Shown piece after piece: positions 27,190 to 37,086 of a stretch of 64,000 nt of DNA. Source of the DNA: Mesorhizobium terrae. GTDB taxonomy: Bacteria; Pseudomonadota; Alphaproteobacteria; Rhizobiales; Rhizobiaceae. How positions within the stretch are numbered: position 1 is the first letter of the stretch; each line of letters starts with the position of its first letter. Location: NCBI RefSeq assembly GCF_008727715.1, contig NZ_CP044218.1:248001-312000 (forward strand). Direction: 5' to 3'. The translations under genes and the position numbers were made by a program. The notes under the pieces are model-generated. The model worked only from the letters and a program-made list of their open reading frames with translations. It searched no databases and was not told the DNA's origin.

Positions 27190-28446
27190 ATGACCAGCCA
27201 CGCCCGCGATTTTTCCGCAGCCATCGCCCCGGTGAAGCTCGACCGCATGGCCGAGGTCGCGATCAAGGTTGGCCTGCAATTGCAGCCCGGCCAGGACCTG
27301 GTGCTGACATCGTCGATCGCGGCACTTCCGCTGACCCGCAAGATCATCGAGCATGCCTACAAGGCCGGGGCCGGACTGGTGACGCCGATCTTCAACGACG
27401 ACGAGATCACGCTGGCGCGCTTCCGTTATGGCGCCGACGCCGGTTTCGACCGCGCCGCCGGCTGGCTCTATGAAGGCATGGCCAAGGCCTTCGCCAACAA
27501 TGCGGCGCGGCTTGCGGTGCGCGGCGACGACCCGTCGCTTTTGTCAGCCCAGGACCCCGCCAAGGTTTCGCGCGCCAACAAGGCGAATTCGATTGCCTAT
27601 CAGCCAGCGCTGGAGAAGATCACCGGCTTCGACATCAACTGGAACATCATCGCCTATCCGGAACTGGCCTGGGCACGCCAAGTGTTTCCGGGCGAGACCG
27701 ACGATGTCGCGGTGGCCAAGCTGGCGGACGCGATCTTTTCGGCAAGCCGAGTCGACAATGACGATCCGATCGGTGCCTGGAAGGCGCATAATGCGGCGCT
27801 GGCCAAACGCACGGCCTGGCTGAACGGTCACAATTTCCATGCCCTGCATTTCAGGGGTCCGGGCACCGACCTCACCGTCGGTCTCGCCGACGGGCACGAA
27901 TGGATGGGCGGCGCCTCGACCGCCAAGAACGGCATCACCTGCAACCCCAACATCCCGACCGAGGAAGTGTTCACCACGCCGCATGCCATGCGCGTGAGCG
28001 GCCACGTGTCCTCGACCAAGCCGCTCTCCTACCAGGGCACGCTGATCGACGAGATTTCGGTGCGGTTCGAGGAAGGACGCATCGTCGAGGCGAAAGCCTC
28101 CAGGGGCGAAGACGTGTTGCAGAAGGTGCTGGACACCGATGCTGGCGCGCGCCGGCTGGGCGAAGTGGCGCTGGTGCCGCATTCCTCGCCGATCTCGGCC
28201 AGCGGCATCCTGTTCTACAACACGCTGTTCGACGAAAACGCCTCCTGCCACATCGCGCTCGGCCAGTGCTATTCGAAGTGTTTTGTCGGCGGCGACAAAC
28301 TCAGCCAGGACGAGATCGCGGCGCGCGGCGGCAACAAGAGCTTCATCCATATCGACTGGATGATCGGCTCCGGCAAGGTCGACATCGACGGCGTCAACAA
28401 GGATGGTTCGACCGTGCCGGTGATGCGCAAGGGCGAATGGGCCTGA
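27190..28446 (+). CDS. M29-family aminopeptidase
   Basis: A 418-residue metallo-aminopeptidase like AmpS/PepT, cutting N-terminal residues from peptides in the cytoplasm with two metal ions. Expected ligand segments are NIPTEEVFTTPH, ALVPHSS, FDENASCHIALG and SFIHIDWMIGS. The ATG at 27190 follows GGCCAGACC without a clear ribosome site; the 24 residues upstream look non-coding. A single gene between the LysR gene and the DUF488 gene. Confidence 0.9.
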   Translation: MTSHARDFSAAIAPVKLDRMAEVAIKVGLQLQPGQDLVLTSSIAALPLTRKIIEHAYKAGAGLVTPIFNDDEITLARFRYGADAGFDRAAGWLYEGMAKAFANNAARLAVRGDDPSLLSAQDPAKVSRANKANSIAYQPALEKITGFDINWNIIAYPELAWARQVFPGETDDVAVAKLADAIFSASRVDNDDPIGAWKAHNAALAKRTAWLNGHNFHALHFRGPGTDLTVGLADGHEWMGGASTAKNGITCNPNIPTEEVFTTPHAMRVSGHVSSTKPLSYQGTLIDEISVRFEEGRIVEAKASRGEDVLQKVLDTDAGARRLGEVALVPHSSPISASGILFYNTLFDENASCHIALGQCYSKCFVGGDKLSQDEIAARGGNKSFIHIDWMIGSGKVDIDGVNKDGSTVPVMRKGEWA

Positions 28447-28509
28447 CGCGCCGGGCAGCCTGAACGGCAACCGGGCGGTTATGCTGCCCGGTGCCATGGG
28501 GAAACGGCC

Positions 28510-28866
28510 ATGGCATTCGATATTGCGGTCAAACGGGTCTATGAGCCGCCGGCGGCTTCCGACGGCCAGCGCGTGCTGGTTGACCGCGTCTGGCCGCGCG
28601 GAATGACCAAGGAAAAGGCGGCGCTGACGCTATGGCTGAGGGACATAGCACCGAGCGATGCCCTGCGCAAATGGTTCGACCACAAGCCCGAACGCTGGGA
28701 TGAATTCCAGGCGCGCTATCATGAAGAATTGTCCGGCAGGCAAGAGCCGCTCAGCGAACTCGCCAGCCTTTTGGAACATGGCCGCGTCACCCTGCTCTAC
28801 GGCGCCCATGAAGAGCGTTTCAACAATGCGGTCGCGCTTGCGGACTATCTACGAAAGCAGGCCTAG
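28510..28866 (+). CDS. DUF488 family protein
   Basis: A 118-residue protein of the DUF488 family: VKRVYEPP, GQRVLVDRVWPRGMTKE and DHKPERWDEFQARY are the family's conserved segments. Function unknown; the fold resembles small DNA-glycosylase-like or nucleotide-binding proteins only distantly. It lies 63 bp after the aminopeptidase gene, convergent with the ArsC-like gene. Confidence 0.88.
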   Translation: MAFDIAVKRVYEPPAASDGQRVLVDRVWPRGMTKEKAALTLWLRDIAPSDALRKWFDHKPERWDEFQARYHEELSGRQEPLSELASLLEHGRVTLLYGAHEERFNNAVALADYLRKQA

Positions 28867-28876
28867 GAAGCTCGCC

Positions 28877-29224
28877 TCAGCCGAGCTCGCGCTCGTAGAC
28901 ATCCGGCTTGAAGCCGACCAGCAGCCGGTCGCCCAGATCGAGCACCGGGCGCTTGATCATGGTCGGGTTGGCCAGCATCAGCGCCTTGGCTTTCCTGGCG
29001 TCGATGCCCTGCTTGTTGTCGTCGGGCAATTCCTTGAAGGTGGTGCTCGCCTTGTTGAGCAGCACTTCCCAGCCGAGCCGGTCGATCCAGCCCTGCAGGC
29101 GGTCGGCTTCGAGGCCCGAGGCGCGGTAGTCGTGGAAGGCGTAGGCGACCTTGCGGCCTTCCAGCCAGACGCGCGCCTTCTTGATCGTGTCGCAGTTCGG
29201 GATGCCGTACATGGTGATGGTCAA
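28877..29224 (-). CDS. ArsC/Spx-like protein (YffB type)
   Basis: A 115-residue thioredoxin-fold protein: MYGIPNCDTIKKARVWL carries the single catalytic-type Cys of ArsC, and MIKRPVL carries the conserved Arg-Pro. The other two Cys of classical arsenate reductases are absent and no ars genes are near, so it fits the YffB group of glutathione-linked reductases rather than arsenic resistance. Confidence 0.85.
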   Translation of the reverse strand: MTITMYGIPNCDTIKKARVWLEGRKVAYAFHDYRASGLEADRLQGWIDRLGWEVLLNKASTTFKELPDDNKQGIDARKAKALMLANPTMIKRPVLDLGDRLLVGFKPDVYERELG

Positions 29225-29285
29225 GGCGATGTTCCTCGGTTCGTCCGGAACCGGGTAGCCGATTCGGAGCGATGGCGCTCTCTTC

Positions 29286-29412
29286 CTTCTCCCCGTTTTA
29301 CGGGGAGAAGGTGCCCGAAGGGCGGATGAGGGGCGGCGCCAGGCTGGCGAAGATTCGCTCTGCCCCTCTCTGCCCTGCCGGGCATCTCTCCCCGCAAGCG
29401 GGCCGAGAAAGG
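29286..29412. repeat. RIME-like intergenic mosaic element, copy 1
   Basis: Two hairpins built on CTTCTCCCCG/CGGGGAGAAG (29286-29310) and a degenerate CTCTCCCCGC-AAGCGGG (29387-29402) flank GGCGGATGAGGGGC. This is the layout of rhizobial RIME elements. A second copy lies at 56181-56310. Confidence 0.75.
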
Positions 29413-29428
29413 CAGCTTCGACGATGCC

Positions 29429-31804
29429 CTACTCGCCGTACGGCACCCAGATGTTCTTCACCTGGACGGCACGGGACAGGATCTCCCTGCCCTCGCCTTG
29501 GCGTGCGTCATACCAGTCGCGCTGTACGGTCTCCGCCCAGACCTGCTTGAGGTTGCCGGTTGACGCCTTTTCGATCCTGGCTGCGGCTTCGCGGCCGCCG
29601 AAATACCAGATGCCGTCGACCTCCTCGTGCTTGGCCAGCTCCAGCGCCAGCGCGTCGCGGTCGCCAGTGACGATGTTGACGACGCCGTCCGGCACATCCG
29701 AAGTCTCCAGCACCTGATAGAAGTCGGTGGCGGCCAGCGCTTGACGCGATGACGGCACCACGACGACACGGTTGCCCATGGCGATCGCCGGCGCGAAGGT
29801 GGAGACGAAGCCGAGCAGGCCATGCTCTTCCGGGCAGGCGATGCCAAGGATGCCGAGTGGCTCGTTCATGGCGAGTGCAACGCCACGCAGCGGCGGCTTG
29901 TGCACCGCGCCCTCGAACTTGTCGGCCCAGGCGCCGTAGGCGAACAGCCGCGAAACCGAGGCGGCGACCTCCCTGGCCGTATCCTGCTTGCGCCGGCCGG
30001 TCATGGCGGCGAGACGGTCGGCGAACTCGCCCGATCGGGCATCGAGGTTTTCGGCGATGTAATAGAGGATCTGCGCGCGGCTGTGCTCCGCGGTCGTCGC
30101 CCAGCCGGTCGCCTTGCGCGCGGCTTCGACGGCGTTGCGGATATCCTTGCGGTTGCCTTCGCCGACCTCGCCGACCAGCGCGCCGGAGGGCGAGACGACG
30201 GGGCGCGAATAACCACCATCCGGCCGCGCCTGCTTGCCGCCGACATAAAGCTTGGCGGTGCGATCGACGAAGCCGGTCGAGACGACGTCGCCATTGGCTT
30301 CGACTGTTGGCAAGACGGCAATCGGCTTGGCCTTCGCCAGCCATTTCGGCTTGCAATAAGCGGCCAGCCCCTCACGGCCGCCTTCGCGGCCATAGCCGGA
30401 TTCCTTGTAACCGCCGAAGCCGACACCGGCGTCGAACATGTTGGTGCCGTTGACCCAGACGACGCCGCATTTCAGCTTCGGGGCGATGTCGAGCGCCAGC
30501 GACAGCGTCTCCGACCAGATCGATGCGGCAAGGCCATATTCGGTGTTGTTGGCGAGCTCGATCGCCTCCGCCGGGGTGCGGAAGGTTGTGGCGACCAGCA
30601 CCGGCCCGAAAATCTCGACACGCGAGACGGTGGCGGCCGGATGCACGCCGGTGAGCAGCGTCGGCGGATAGAAGCAGCCCTTGGCCGGCACTCCCGCCTT
30701 GGGCTGATGCAGGATCGCCCCTTCCTTGACGCCGACATCGACCAGTTCGCGGATGCGCGCCAATTGAACCGGGTGCACGATGGCGCCGATGTCGATGGCC
30801 TTGTCGAGCGGGTCGCCGACGCGCAGCGTCTCCATGCGGCTCACCAACTTGGCGATGAAGCGCTCCTGCACGCTTTCCTGCACCAGCAGGCGCGAGCCGG
30901 CGCAGCAGACCTGGCCCTGGTTGAACCAGATGGCGTCGACCACGCCTTCAACCGCCGCATCGAGATCGGCGTCGTCGAAGACAATGAAAGGCGATTTGCC
31001 GCCGAGTTCCAGGGTCAGGCTCTTGCCCGAACCGGCGGTCGCCTCGCGAATGCGGCGGCCGACTTCGGTCGAGCCGGTGAAAGCGATCTTGGCAACGCCC
31101 GGATGATTGACGATCGCCTCGCCTGTCGCGCCATCGCCGGTGACGATGTTGACCACGCCTTCGGGCAGGCCGGCCTTCTGGCAGATTTCGGCGAAGAGCA
31201 GCGCGGTGAGCGATGTGTATTCGGCGGGCTTCAGAACAACAGTGTTGCCGAGCGCAATGGCTGGCGCGATCTTCCAGGCGAGCATCAGCAACGGGAAGTT
31301 CCACGGGATGATCTGGCCGCAGACGCCGAGCGGTTCCTTGTCGGCCAGTTCGCCGTCCATCAGCTGTGCCCAGCCGGCGTGATGGTAGAAATGGCGGGCG
31401 ACCAGCGGGATATCGATGTCGCGGGTCTCGCGGATCGGCTTGCCGTTGTCGAGCGTTTCGACCACGGCGAACAGGCGGCTGTGGCGCTGGACGAGACGGG
31501 CGATCGCATAGAGGTAGCGGGCGCGGACATGCCCGGGAAGTGCCGCCCAGGCTGGCTGGGCCTTGCTTGCTGCCTTGACGGCGGCGTCGATGTCGGCGGC
31601 ATTGGCCTGCGCCAGCCGTGTCAGCACCTCGCCGTTCGACGGCGACATGGTCTCGAAGCTTTCGCCTGATTTCGCCTTCTTCCAGGCGCCGCCGATGAAC
31701 AGCTTGGTCTCGCCGCCCAGACCCTTGATCCAGGCACGCGCTTCCTTGTCGCTCTCCGGCGCCGGGCCATATTCCATCGTGTCCAATATCTCAGCAATCG
31801 ACAT
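29429..31804 (-). CDS. Two-domain aldehyde dehydrogenase, ALDH16 type
   Basis: A 791-residue protein of two ALDH domains. The first (about 30-500) is complete, with Glu266 in TLELGGKSP and Cys300 in GQVCCAGSR. The second (about 505-791) keeps the NAD-fold pieces (ILGIACPEEHG, VVNIVTGD) but has FGGREAAARIEKAS where the FTGS and catalytic segments belong and lacks a catalytic Cys. That is the signature of ALDH16, whose second domain is structural. Neighbour deoC suggests the aldehyde may be acetaldehyde, a product of DeoC. Confidence 0.88.
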   Translation of the reverse strand: MSIAEILDTMEYGPAPESDKEARAWIKGLGGETKLFIGGAWKKAKSGESFETMSPSNGEVLTRLAQANAADIDAAVKAASKAQPAWAALPGHVRARYLYAIARLVQRHSRLFAVVETLDNGKPIRETRDIDIPLVARHFYHHAGWAQLMDGELADKEPLGVCGQIIPWNFPLLMLAWKIAPAIALGNTVVLKPAEYTSLTALLFAEICQKAGLPEGVVNIVTGDGATGEAIVNHPGVAKIAFTGSTEVGRRIREATAGSGKSLTLELGGKSPFIVFDDADLDAAVEGVVDAIWFNQGQVCCAGSRLLVQESVQERFIAKLVSRMETLRVGDPLDKAIDIGAIVHPVQLARIRELVDVGVKEGAILHQPKAGVPAKGCFYPPTLLTGVHPAATVSRVEIFGPVLVATTFRTPAEAIELANNTEYGLAASIWSETLSLALDIAPKLKCGVVWVNGTNMFDAGVGFGGYKESGYGREGGREGLAAYCKPKWLAKAKPIAVLPTVEANGDVVSTGFVDRTAKLYVGGKQARPDGGYSRPVVSPSGALVGEVGEGNRKDIRNAVEAARKATGWATTAEHSRAQILYYIAENLDARSGEFADRLAAMTGRRKQDTAREVAASVSRLFAYGAWADKFEGAVHKPPLRGVALAMNEPLGILGIACPEEHGLLGFVSTFAPAIAMGNRVVVVPSSRQALAATDFYQVLETSDVPDGVVNIVTGDRDALALELAKHEEVDGIWYFGGREAAARIEKASTGNLKQVWAETVQRDWYDARQGEGREILSRAVQVKNIWVPYGE

Positions 31805-31825
31805 GCAGGATCCCCGTCCGGCCCG

Positions 31826-32839
31826 TTAAGCCATCGCGTGGTGGCTGAAGGCCGCGTAACGGCCGGTGACATAGTGTTCGAGCTGCCGCTCGATGTCGGC
31901 AAGCAGCGACGACGCACCGAAGCGGAACAGGTTCGGCTGCAGCCAGTCGTTGCCGAGCTCTTCCTTCATCAGCGCCAGATAGGCCATCGCATCCTTAGCG
32001 GTGGAGATGCCGCCGGCCGGCTTGTAGCCGACGACATGGCCGGTCATTTCGCGGTATTCGCGGATGGCGCGGATCATCACCAGCGTGACCGGGAGCGTGG
32101 CGTTGATCGCTTCCTTGCCGGTCGAGGTCTTGATGAAATCGGAGCCGGCCATCATCGAAACCCACGAGGCGCGCGCGACATTGCGCAGCGTCTGCAGATC
32201 GCCGGTGGCGAGAATGGTCTTCATGTGGGCAGGCCCGCAGGCCTCCTTGCAGGCCTTCACCTCGTCGTAGAGCGCCTGCCAGTTGCCGGTCAGCACATGC
32301 TCGCGGGTGATGACGATGTCGATTTCCTCGGCACCGTCGGCGACCGAAGCCTCGATCTCCTTCAGCCGCGTGTCGAGCGGCGACAGCCCCGCCGGGAAAC
32401 CGGTGGAGACGGCGGCGACCGGAATGCCGGAACCCTGCAATGCCTCGACGGCGGTGGCGACGAAACGGTGGTAGACGCAGACCGCGCCGGTGGTGATGGT
32501 GCGCCCGCCAAGGCCGAGCGCCTCCTGCAGGTCGGCGCGCAGCGGCTGACGTGCCTTGGCGCAGAGGCGCTGGACACGGCCGGCGGTGTCGTCACCGCTC
32601 AGCGTGGTGAGATCGATGCACTGCAAGGCGCGGACCAGCCAGGCGGCCTGCCATTCCTTCTTGACCGTGCGGCGGCCGGCCAGCGACGCAGTGCGCCGCT
32701 CGGCGGCGGAGAGATTGACGCGGACAGCCTCGATCGGGTCGAGCGAGAACGGCACCGGTGGATTGTAGGGGTGCGGCTGGTTGGCAAAGGCGGCAGCGCC
32801 GGTGGGCTGGCTACCCCTGTGCTTGTCGACGACGTTCAT
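31826..32839 (-). CDS. deoC: Deoxyribose-phosphate aldolase
   Basis: A 337-residue class I aldolase cleaving 2-deoxyribose 5-phosphate into glyceraldehyde 3-phosphate and acetaldehyde. Schiff-base Lys lies in DFIKTSTGK and the partner Lys in GYKPAGGI. It is of the longer DeoC type, with about 80 N-terminal residues before the barrel. Start at 32839: GGGAGGTGTGAG precedes the ATG. The stop is 21 bp from ALDH16, so the two form an operon. Confidence 0.92.
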   Translation of the reverse strand: MNVVDKHRGSQPTGAAAFANQPHPYNPPVPFSLDPIEAVRVNLSAAERRTASLAGRRTVKKEWQAAWLVRALQCIDLTTLSGDDTAGRVQRLCAKARQPLRADLQEALGLGGRTITTGAVCVYHRFVATAVEALQGSGIPVAAVSTGFPAGLSPLDTRLKEIEASVADGAEEIDIVITREHVLTGNWQALYDEVKACKEACGPAHMKTILATGDLQTLRNVARASWVSMMAGSDFIKTSTGKEAINATLPVTLVMIRAIREYREMTGHVVGYKPAGGISTAKDAMAYLALMKEELGNDWLQPNLFRFGASSLLADIERQLEHYVTGRYAAFSHHAMA

Positions 32840-32914
32840 CTCACACCTCCCATACGCCCGGCCACGATCGCGAAGCGGCAACCGCGCCGAAACGCCCATA
32901 TTGCGCGAATCGCG

Positions 32915-32949
32915 AAGCCCGCCAAGGCTCAATCAGCCATGGCGGGCTT
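32915..32949. terminator. Hairpin between deoC and mtnA
   Basis: AAGCCCGCCA (32915-32924) and TGGCGGGCTT (32940-32949) form a perfect stem extended by GGCT/AGCC. It lies 76 bp upstream of deoC. The T-run is short, so it may be a weak terminator or attenuator between mtnA and deoC. Confidence 0.55.
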
Positions 32950-32994
32950 TCGTCGGGGCAGAGTTGAACGGGAGATACCGGCCGGCGGCCGGGG

Positions 32995-34095
32995 TCAGCC
33001 TTGCCTGCGTTCCGGGAACAAAGCCGCCAGCCCGTCGCGCGAAGCCTTGGCAACACCGCGTTCGGTGATGAGGCCGGTGACGAGGCGCGCCGGCGTCACG
33101 TCGAAGGCGGGATTTCCGGACGGCGACGTCTCCGGCGACACGCGCACCTGGACGATCTCACCGGTAGCGGCCTTGCCTTGAACGTAGGAAACCTCGTCGC
33201 CCGAGCGCTCCTCGATCGGGATTTCCGTCAGCCCGTCGGAGACGGTCCAGTCAATGGTCGGTGACGGCAGCGCGACATAGAAGGGGATGTCGTTGTCCTT
33301 GGCGGCTAGCGCCTTCAGATAGGTGCCGATCTTGTTGCAGACATCGCCATTGGCGGTGGTGCGGTCGGTGCCGACGATGACCATATCCACCTCGCCATGC
33401 TGCATCAGGTGGCCGCCGGCATTGTCGACGATCAAGGTGTGCGGCACGCCATGGCCGGCCATTTCCCAGGCGGTGAGCTGCGCGCCCTGATTGCGCGGGC
33501 GCGTTTCGTCGACATAGACGTGGACCGGAATGCCGGCCTCGACCGCCAGATAGATCGGCGCGGTGGCGGTGCCGTAATCGACCGTCGCCAGCCAGCCGGC
33601 GTTGCAATGGGTGAGGATGTTGACCCGTTCGCCCGGCTTCTTCCTGGCGGCGATCTGCTTGATGATGGCGAGCCCGTTGCCGCCGATGGAGCGGTTGAGT
33701 TCGACATCCTCGTCGGCGATCTCGGCGGCGCGCTTGTAGGCGGCGGCGACGCGCTCGGCCACGGGCAGCGGCTTCAGGAGCTTGCGCATTTCATCCAGCG
33801 CCCAGCGCAGGTTGATCGCGGTCGGACGCGTTTCGTTGAGCTTTTCCCAGGCATCGTCGAGGGCGGCGTCGGACGCATCCTGGCGCATCTGGATGGCCAT
33901 GCCATAGGCGGCGGTGACGCCGATCAACGGCGCGCCGCGCACCCACATGTCGCGAATGGCGACGGCGACATCGTCCACCGTCGACAGGGTGACGACGCGG
34001 AACTCATGCGGCAGCCAGCGCTGGTCGATGATGTCGACCGAGCGGCCGTCCTCGTTCAGCCAGATGGTGCGAAAATGCTTGCCGCCAACGTTCAC
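32995..34095 (-). CDS. mtnA: S-methyl-5-thioribose-1-phosphate isomerase
   Basis: A 366-residue enzyme of the eIF2B-like isomerase family converting 5-methylthioribose 1-phosphate to the ribulose form. [14 protein letters not shown] holds the catalytic Cys and [19 protein letters not shown] the catalytic Asp. Related isomerases also act on 5-deoxyribose 1-phosphate. It overlaps mtnK by 4 bp (ATGA), so the kinase and isomerase are coupled. Confidence 0.93.
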   Translation of the reverse strand: MNVGGKHFRTIWLNEDGRSVDIIDQRWLPHEFRVVTLSTVDDVAVAIRDMWVRGAPLIGVTAAYGMAIQMRQDASDAALDDAWEKLNETRPTAINLRWALDEMRKLLKPLPVAERVAAAYKRAAEIADEDVELNRSIGGNGLAIIKQIAARKKPGERVNILTHCNAGWLATVDYGTATAPIYLAVEAGIPVHVYVDETRPRNQGAQLTAWEMAGHGVPHTLIVDNAGGHLMQHGEVDMVIVGTDRTTANGDVCNKIGTYLKALAAKDNDIPFYVALPSPTIDWTVSDGLTEIPIEERSGDEVSYVQGKAATGEIVQVRVSPETSPSGNPAFDVTPARLVTGLITERGVAKASRDGLAALFPERRQG

Positions 34096-35363
34096 GCGTA
34101 TGCTCCCTTCTCGATCAGCGCGGCCAGCGCGTTGACCTCTTCAATGCTGTGGATGGCGCGGCGGTTGACCGCGATATGGCGACCGAAGCGCAGTGCCTTG
34201 GCCTCGCAGACGGCGCGTTCCGCCTCGTCCTCGATGGTCTCGAAATCGGCATTATGGGCGAGGCCGAGAATGCGGCGATGCGCCTCGACCCCGGCGAAAC
34301 CAAGCAGATCCTGCCAGAGGTCGTGCAGCACCCCGTCAAGCGCCTGTTCGGCGCCAAGCGCGTCGCCGCGATCCTCGAACAGGCTGCGGGCATAGAGCAT
34401 GCCGGTGCGCTCGGTGCGCCACAGGCGCGAGAATTCGGCGCGGAAGACGGACCAGATACCGGTGACGGTCTGGAGCAGGTAAGCGCGCATCGCCTCGCGC
34501 GAACCATCCTGTTCATGGCCGGACTGCGAGAAATAGGACATCCAGAAATTGGAAAGCAGCATGCCGACGTCAAAGGCCATCGGCCCGTAGAAGGCGAATT
34601 CGGGATCGATGACGCGCGTATCGGCGTCTGTCACCATGATCGAGCCGGTATGCAGATCGCCGTGCAGCAAGGTCTCGGCATTGGCGGCGAAGAGGTGCTT
34701 CAGACGCTGGGCCTCGACCTTCAGGTCGCGGTCGGCGCGCAATTCGGCAACCAGCGGGTCGAGCGCCGGCGTATGGCGGTTCAGCGTCGCTTCGAAATAG
34801 GGATCGGTGAAGACCAGGTTCTCGGTGATGTCGCACAGTTCGACATTGTCGGCGAACAACGCCAGATCGGCTTTGCGTTCCCGCGCGGCCATATGCAGGT
34901 CGGAGCCGCGGAACAGGGTGCGCGCCACGAACAGGCCGAGATCCTCGGCGATGCGCGGCGGCTGGCGACCGGCGATCAATTCCTTGCGCAGGATGATGTG
35001 CGGCGTCAGGAATTCCATGACGATCAGCGCCTGCGCCTCGTCGAAATGCAGAATGGCTGGCACCGAGCCCTTGCCGGCGCGCACTTCCTGCCTGACCAGC
35101 GCATGATATTCGAAGAAGGAACGCTTCAGCGGCAACGGCCAGCTTTCGCCCACCAGCCGGACATAGGGCAAAGCCTGCTTGACGACGACCGAGCCCTTCG
35201 CGCCCTCGACGATGAAGACGAGGTTCAGATTGCCATCGCCTACCTCGCGAACGCGCCAGGCCGAAACGTCCTTGCCGAGATGATCGGCCAGGGCCGCAAG
35301 GCCGCCGAGCCTCGCGGGCAATGTTTCAACAGTCAGCGCCTCGAAAGAAGCATTTTTTGCCAT
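34092..35363 (-). CDS. mtnK: S-methyl-5-thioribose kinase
   Basis: A 423-residue sugar kinase of the aminoglycoside-phosphotransferase-like fold, phosphorylating 5-methylthioribose (or a 5-deoxypentose) on C1. [15 protein letters not shown] is the catalytic loop and [17 protein letters not shown] the metal-binding DPE motif. First gene of the mtnKA-deoC-ALDH16 unit, divergent from the ABC importer across a palindromic promoter. Confidence 0.93.
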   Translation of the reverse strand: MAKNASFEALTVETLPARLGGLAALADHLGKDVSAWRVREVGDGNLNLVFIVEGAKGSVVVKQALPYVRLVGESWPLPLKRSFFEYHALVRQEVRAGKGSVPAILHFDEAQALIVMEFLTPHIILRKELIAGRQPPRIAEDLGLFVARTLFRGSDLHMAARERKADLALFADNVELCDITENLVFTDPYFEATLNRHTPALDPLVAELRADRDLKVEAQRLKHLFAANAETLLHGDLHTGSIMVTDADTRVIDPEFAFYGPMAFDVGMLLSNFWMSYFSQSGHEQDGSREAMRAYLLQTVTGIWSVFRAEFSRLWRTERTGMLYARSLFEDRGDALGAEQALDGVLHDLWQDLLGFAGVEAHRRILGLAHNADFETIEDEAERAVCEAKALRFGRHIAVNRRAIHSIEEVNALAALIEKGAYA

Positions 35364-35419
35364 GTCGGCCTCCCGATCCGCGTCGCCGTTTCTGTTAGCG
35401 AACGGTCATGACAGGTAAA

Positions 35420-35482
35420 AGGCTAGGAGTGGTTCTGTCATTTGTCAATCGTGTTGACAAATGACGAGATTGTTCCTAGCGT
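35420..35482. promoter_or_regulatory. Symmetrical divergent promoter and operator (mtnK / ABC importer)
   Basis: A perfect inverted repeat, GTCATTTGTCAA (35437-35448), TCGTG, TTGACAAATGAC (35454-35465), holds a TTGACA -35 box for each direction. Each has a 17-bp spacer and a TAGC-type -10 (TAGCGT at 35477-35482 for plus, TAGCCT at 35425-35420 for minus). One bound regulator would block both. Confidence 0.75.
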
Positions 35483-35501
35483 CAGGGTCAAGGAGGAGAA
35501 A

Positions 35502-37013
35502 ATGGCCGCAGAAGCCGTGTTCCGCATTGCGGATTTGAAGAAATCCTTCGGCTCGATCCAAGTTCTCGGCGGCGTCAGCCTCGACCTGCATCCAGGCGAG
35601 GTGACGGTGCTGATGGGCGCCAATGGGGCGGGCAAGTCGACGCTGGTGAAGGTGATCAGCGGCGTGCATTCGCGTGATGGCGGCGCCATGACACTGGGCG
35701 CCGCCGACTTCGCGCCGAAGAGCCCGGCGGAGGCGATCCGCGCCGGTGTCGTCACCGTGCACCAGAACATCAACGACGGCGTCGTCGCCGCGCTCGATGT
35801 CGGCACCAACCTGACGCTCGACCGGCTGAGCGGCAAGGGCCAGCCTTTGCTCTTCAGCCCGCGCCGCGTGCAACGCGAGGCGCGTGCCGTGGCCGAGCGC
35901 ATGGGCCTCGACATCGATCTCAGCGCCGCCATCAGCGATCTGACCCTGGCCGACCGCCAGATGGTGGCGATCGCTCGCGCCATGGCGCATGAGCCCAAGG
36001 TTCTGATCCTCGACGAGCCGACGTCGTCGCTGTCCAGCGCCGAGGCCAACCGGCTGTTTTCGCTGGTCGACCGGCTGAAGTCGCATGGCGTTGCCATTCT
36101 GTATATCTCGCACCGCATGTCGGACATCCGCCGCCTGGCCGACCGCATCGTTTCGCTGCGCGACGGCCAGATCGTCGGCACATTCGACAAGGCGCCGCTC
36201 GACTATGAGGGCGCGGTCAACGCCATGCTCGGCCGCAAGGTCCATCAGAACGCCTTCGCCGCCAAATCCGGCGGCAACACGATCTTCTCCGCCGAAAATC
36301 TGGTGATCGCCGACGGCGCCAGACCGATCTCGCTGTCGCTCGGCGATGGCGAGATCGTCGCGGTGACCGGCCTGGTCGGTGTCGGCAAGACGGCGCTCGC
36401 CGAAACGCTGTTCGGACTGCGCCGGCCGCATCGTGGCGCGATGACCTTGAACGGACGCGCCTATGCCCCGCGTTCGCCGGCCGAGGCGGTCGGCGCCGGT
36501 GCCTTCCTGGTAGCCAAGGACCGCGCCGAGAACGGCATCGTCGGCGCCTTCAACATCTTCGAGAATATGAGCCTGCCATTTCTGAAGCGGATTTCGGCTT
36601 TTGGCGTGCTGCGCCGAGGCACTGAGCGCGCCATCGCTCGCCGGCAGATCGACGAACTCGGCATCGTCTGCCGCACCGAAAAGGACGAGATGTCGACCTT
36701 GTCGGGTGGCAACCAGCAGAAGGTGATGGTGGCGCGCTGGATGGCGCAGCCCTCCGCACTGTTCATGCTGGACGAACCATTCCAGGGCGTGGACATCGCC
36801 GCGCGCCGCGACATCGCCGCCAAGCTCAGGGCAAGTGCCGCCGGCCGCGCGACGCTGGTCTTCGTCACCGAAATCGACGAGGCGTTGGAGACGGCGGACC
36901 GCATCCTGGTCATGTCCGAGCACACGATCGTCGGCGAACACAAGAACGAACGCGTCGACATGGACCGGCTGCTGGCGGAAGTCGCCGGCCAGACGGTGCG
37001 GGGCGCGGCCTGA
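35502..37013 (+). CDS. Ribose-type sugar ABC transporter, ATP-binding protein (double NBD)
   Basis: A 503-residue ATPase with two nucleotide-binding domains, RbsA/MglA type. Domain 1 has Walker A GANGAGKST near 45 and an atypical signature LTLADRQMVAIARA; domain 2 has a degenerate Walker A GLVGVGKTA and a good signature LSGGNQQKVMVARW, as usual for this class. The ATG at 35502 follows AGGAGGAG. First gene of the importer operon; context suggests the cargo is the sugar consumed by MtnK. Confidence 0.92.
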   Translation: MAAEAVFRIADLKKSFGSIQVLGGVSLDLHPGEVTVLMGANGAGKSTLVKVISGVHSRDGGAMTLGAADFAPKSPAEAIRAGVVTVHQNINDGVVAALDVGTNLTLDRLSGKGQPLLFSPRRVQREARAVAERMGLDIDLSAAISDLTLADRQMVAIARAMAHEPKVLILDEPTSSLSSAEANRLFSLVDRLKSHGVAILYISHRMSDIRRLADRIVSLRDGQIVGTFDKAPLDYEGAVNAMLGRKVHQNAFAAKSGGNTIFSAENLVIADGARPISLSLGDGEIVAVTGLVGVGKTALAETLFGLRRPHRGAMTLNGRAYAPRSPAEAVGAGAFLVAKDRAENGIVGAFNIFENMSLPFLKRISAFGVLRRGTERAIARRQIDELGIVCRTEKDEMSTLSGGNQQKVMVARWMAQPSALFMLDEPFQGVDIAARRDIAAKLRASAAGRATLVFVTEIDEALETADRILVMSEHTIVGEHKNERVDMDRLLAEVAGQTVRGAA

Positions 37014-37086
37014 AATGAACAGTTTGAAGGGGGCGCAAATGGCGCGGCAATCCGGCATGTTTTTTGGCAGCGAAGGTCGCGCCTAG

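Noticed and set aside
28877..29224. Arsenate reductase for arsenic resistance
   Set aside because: Only one of the usual cysteines is present and there are no ars transport genes.
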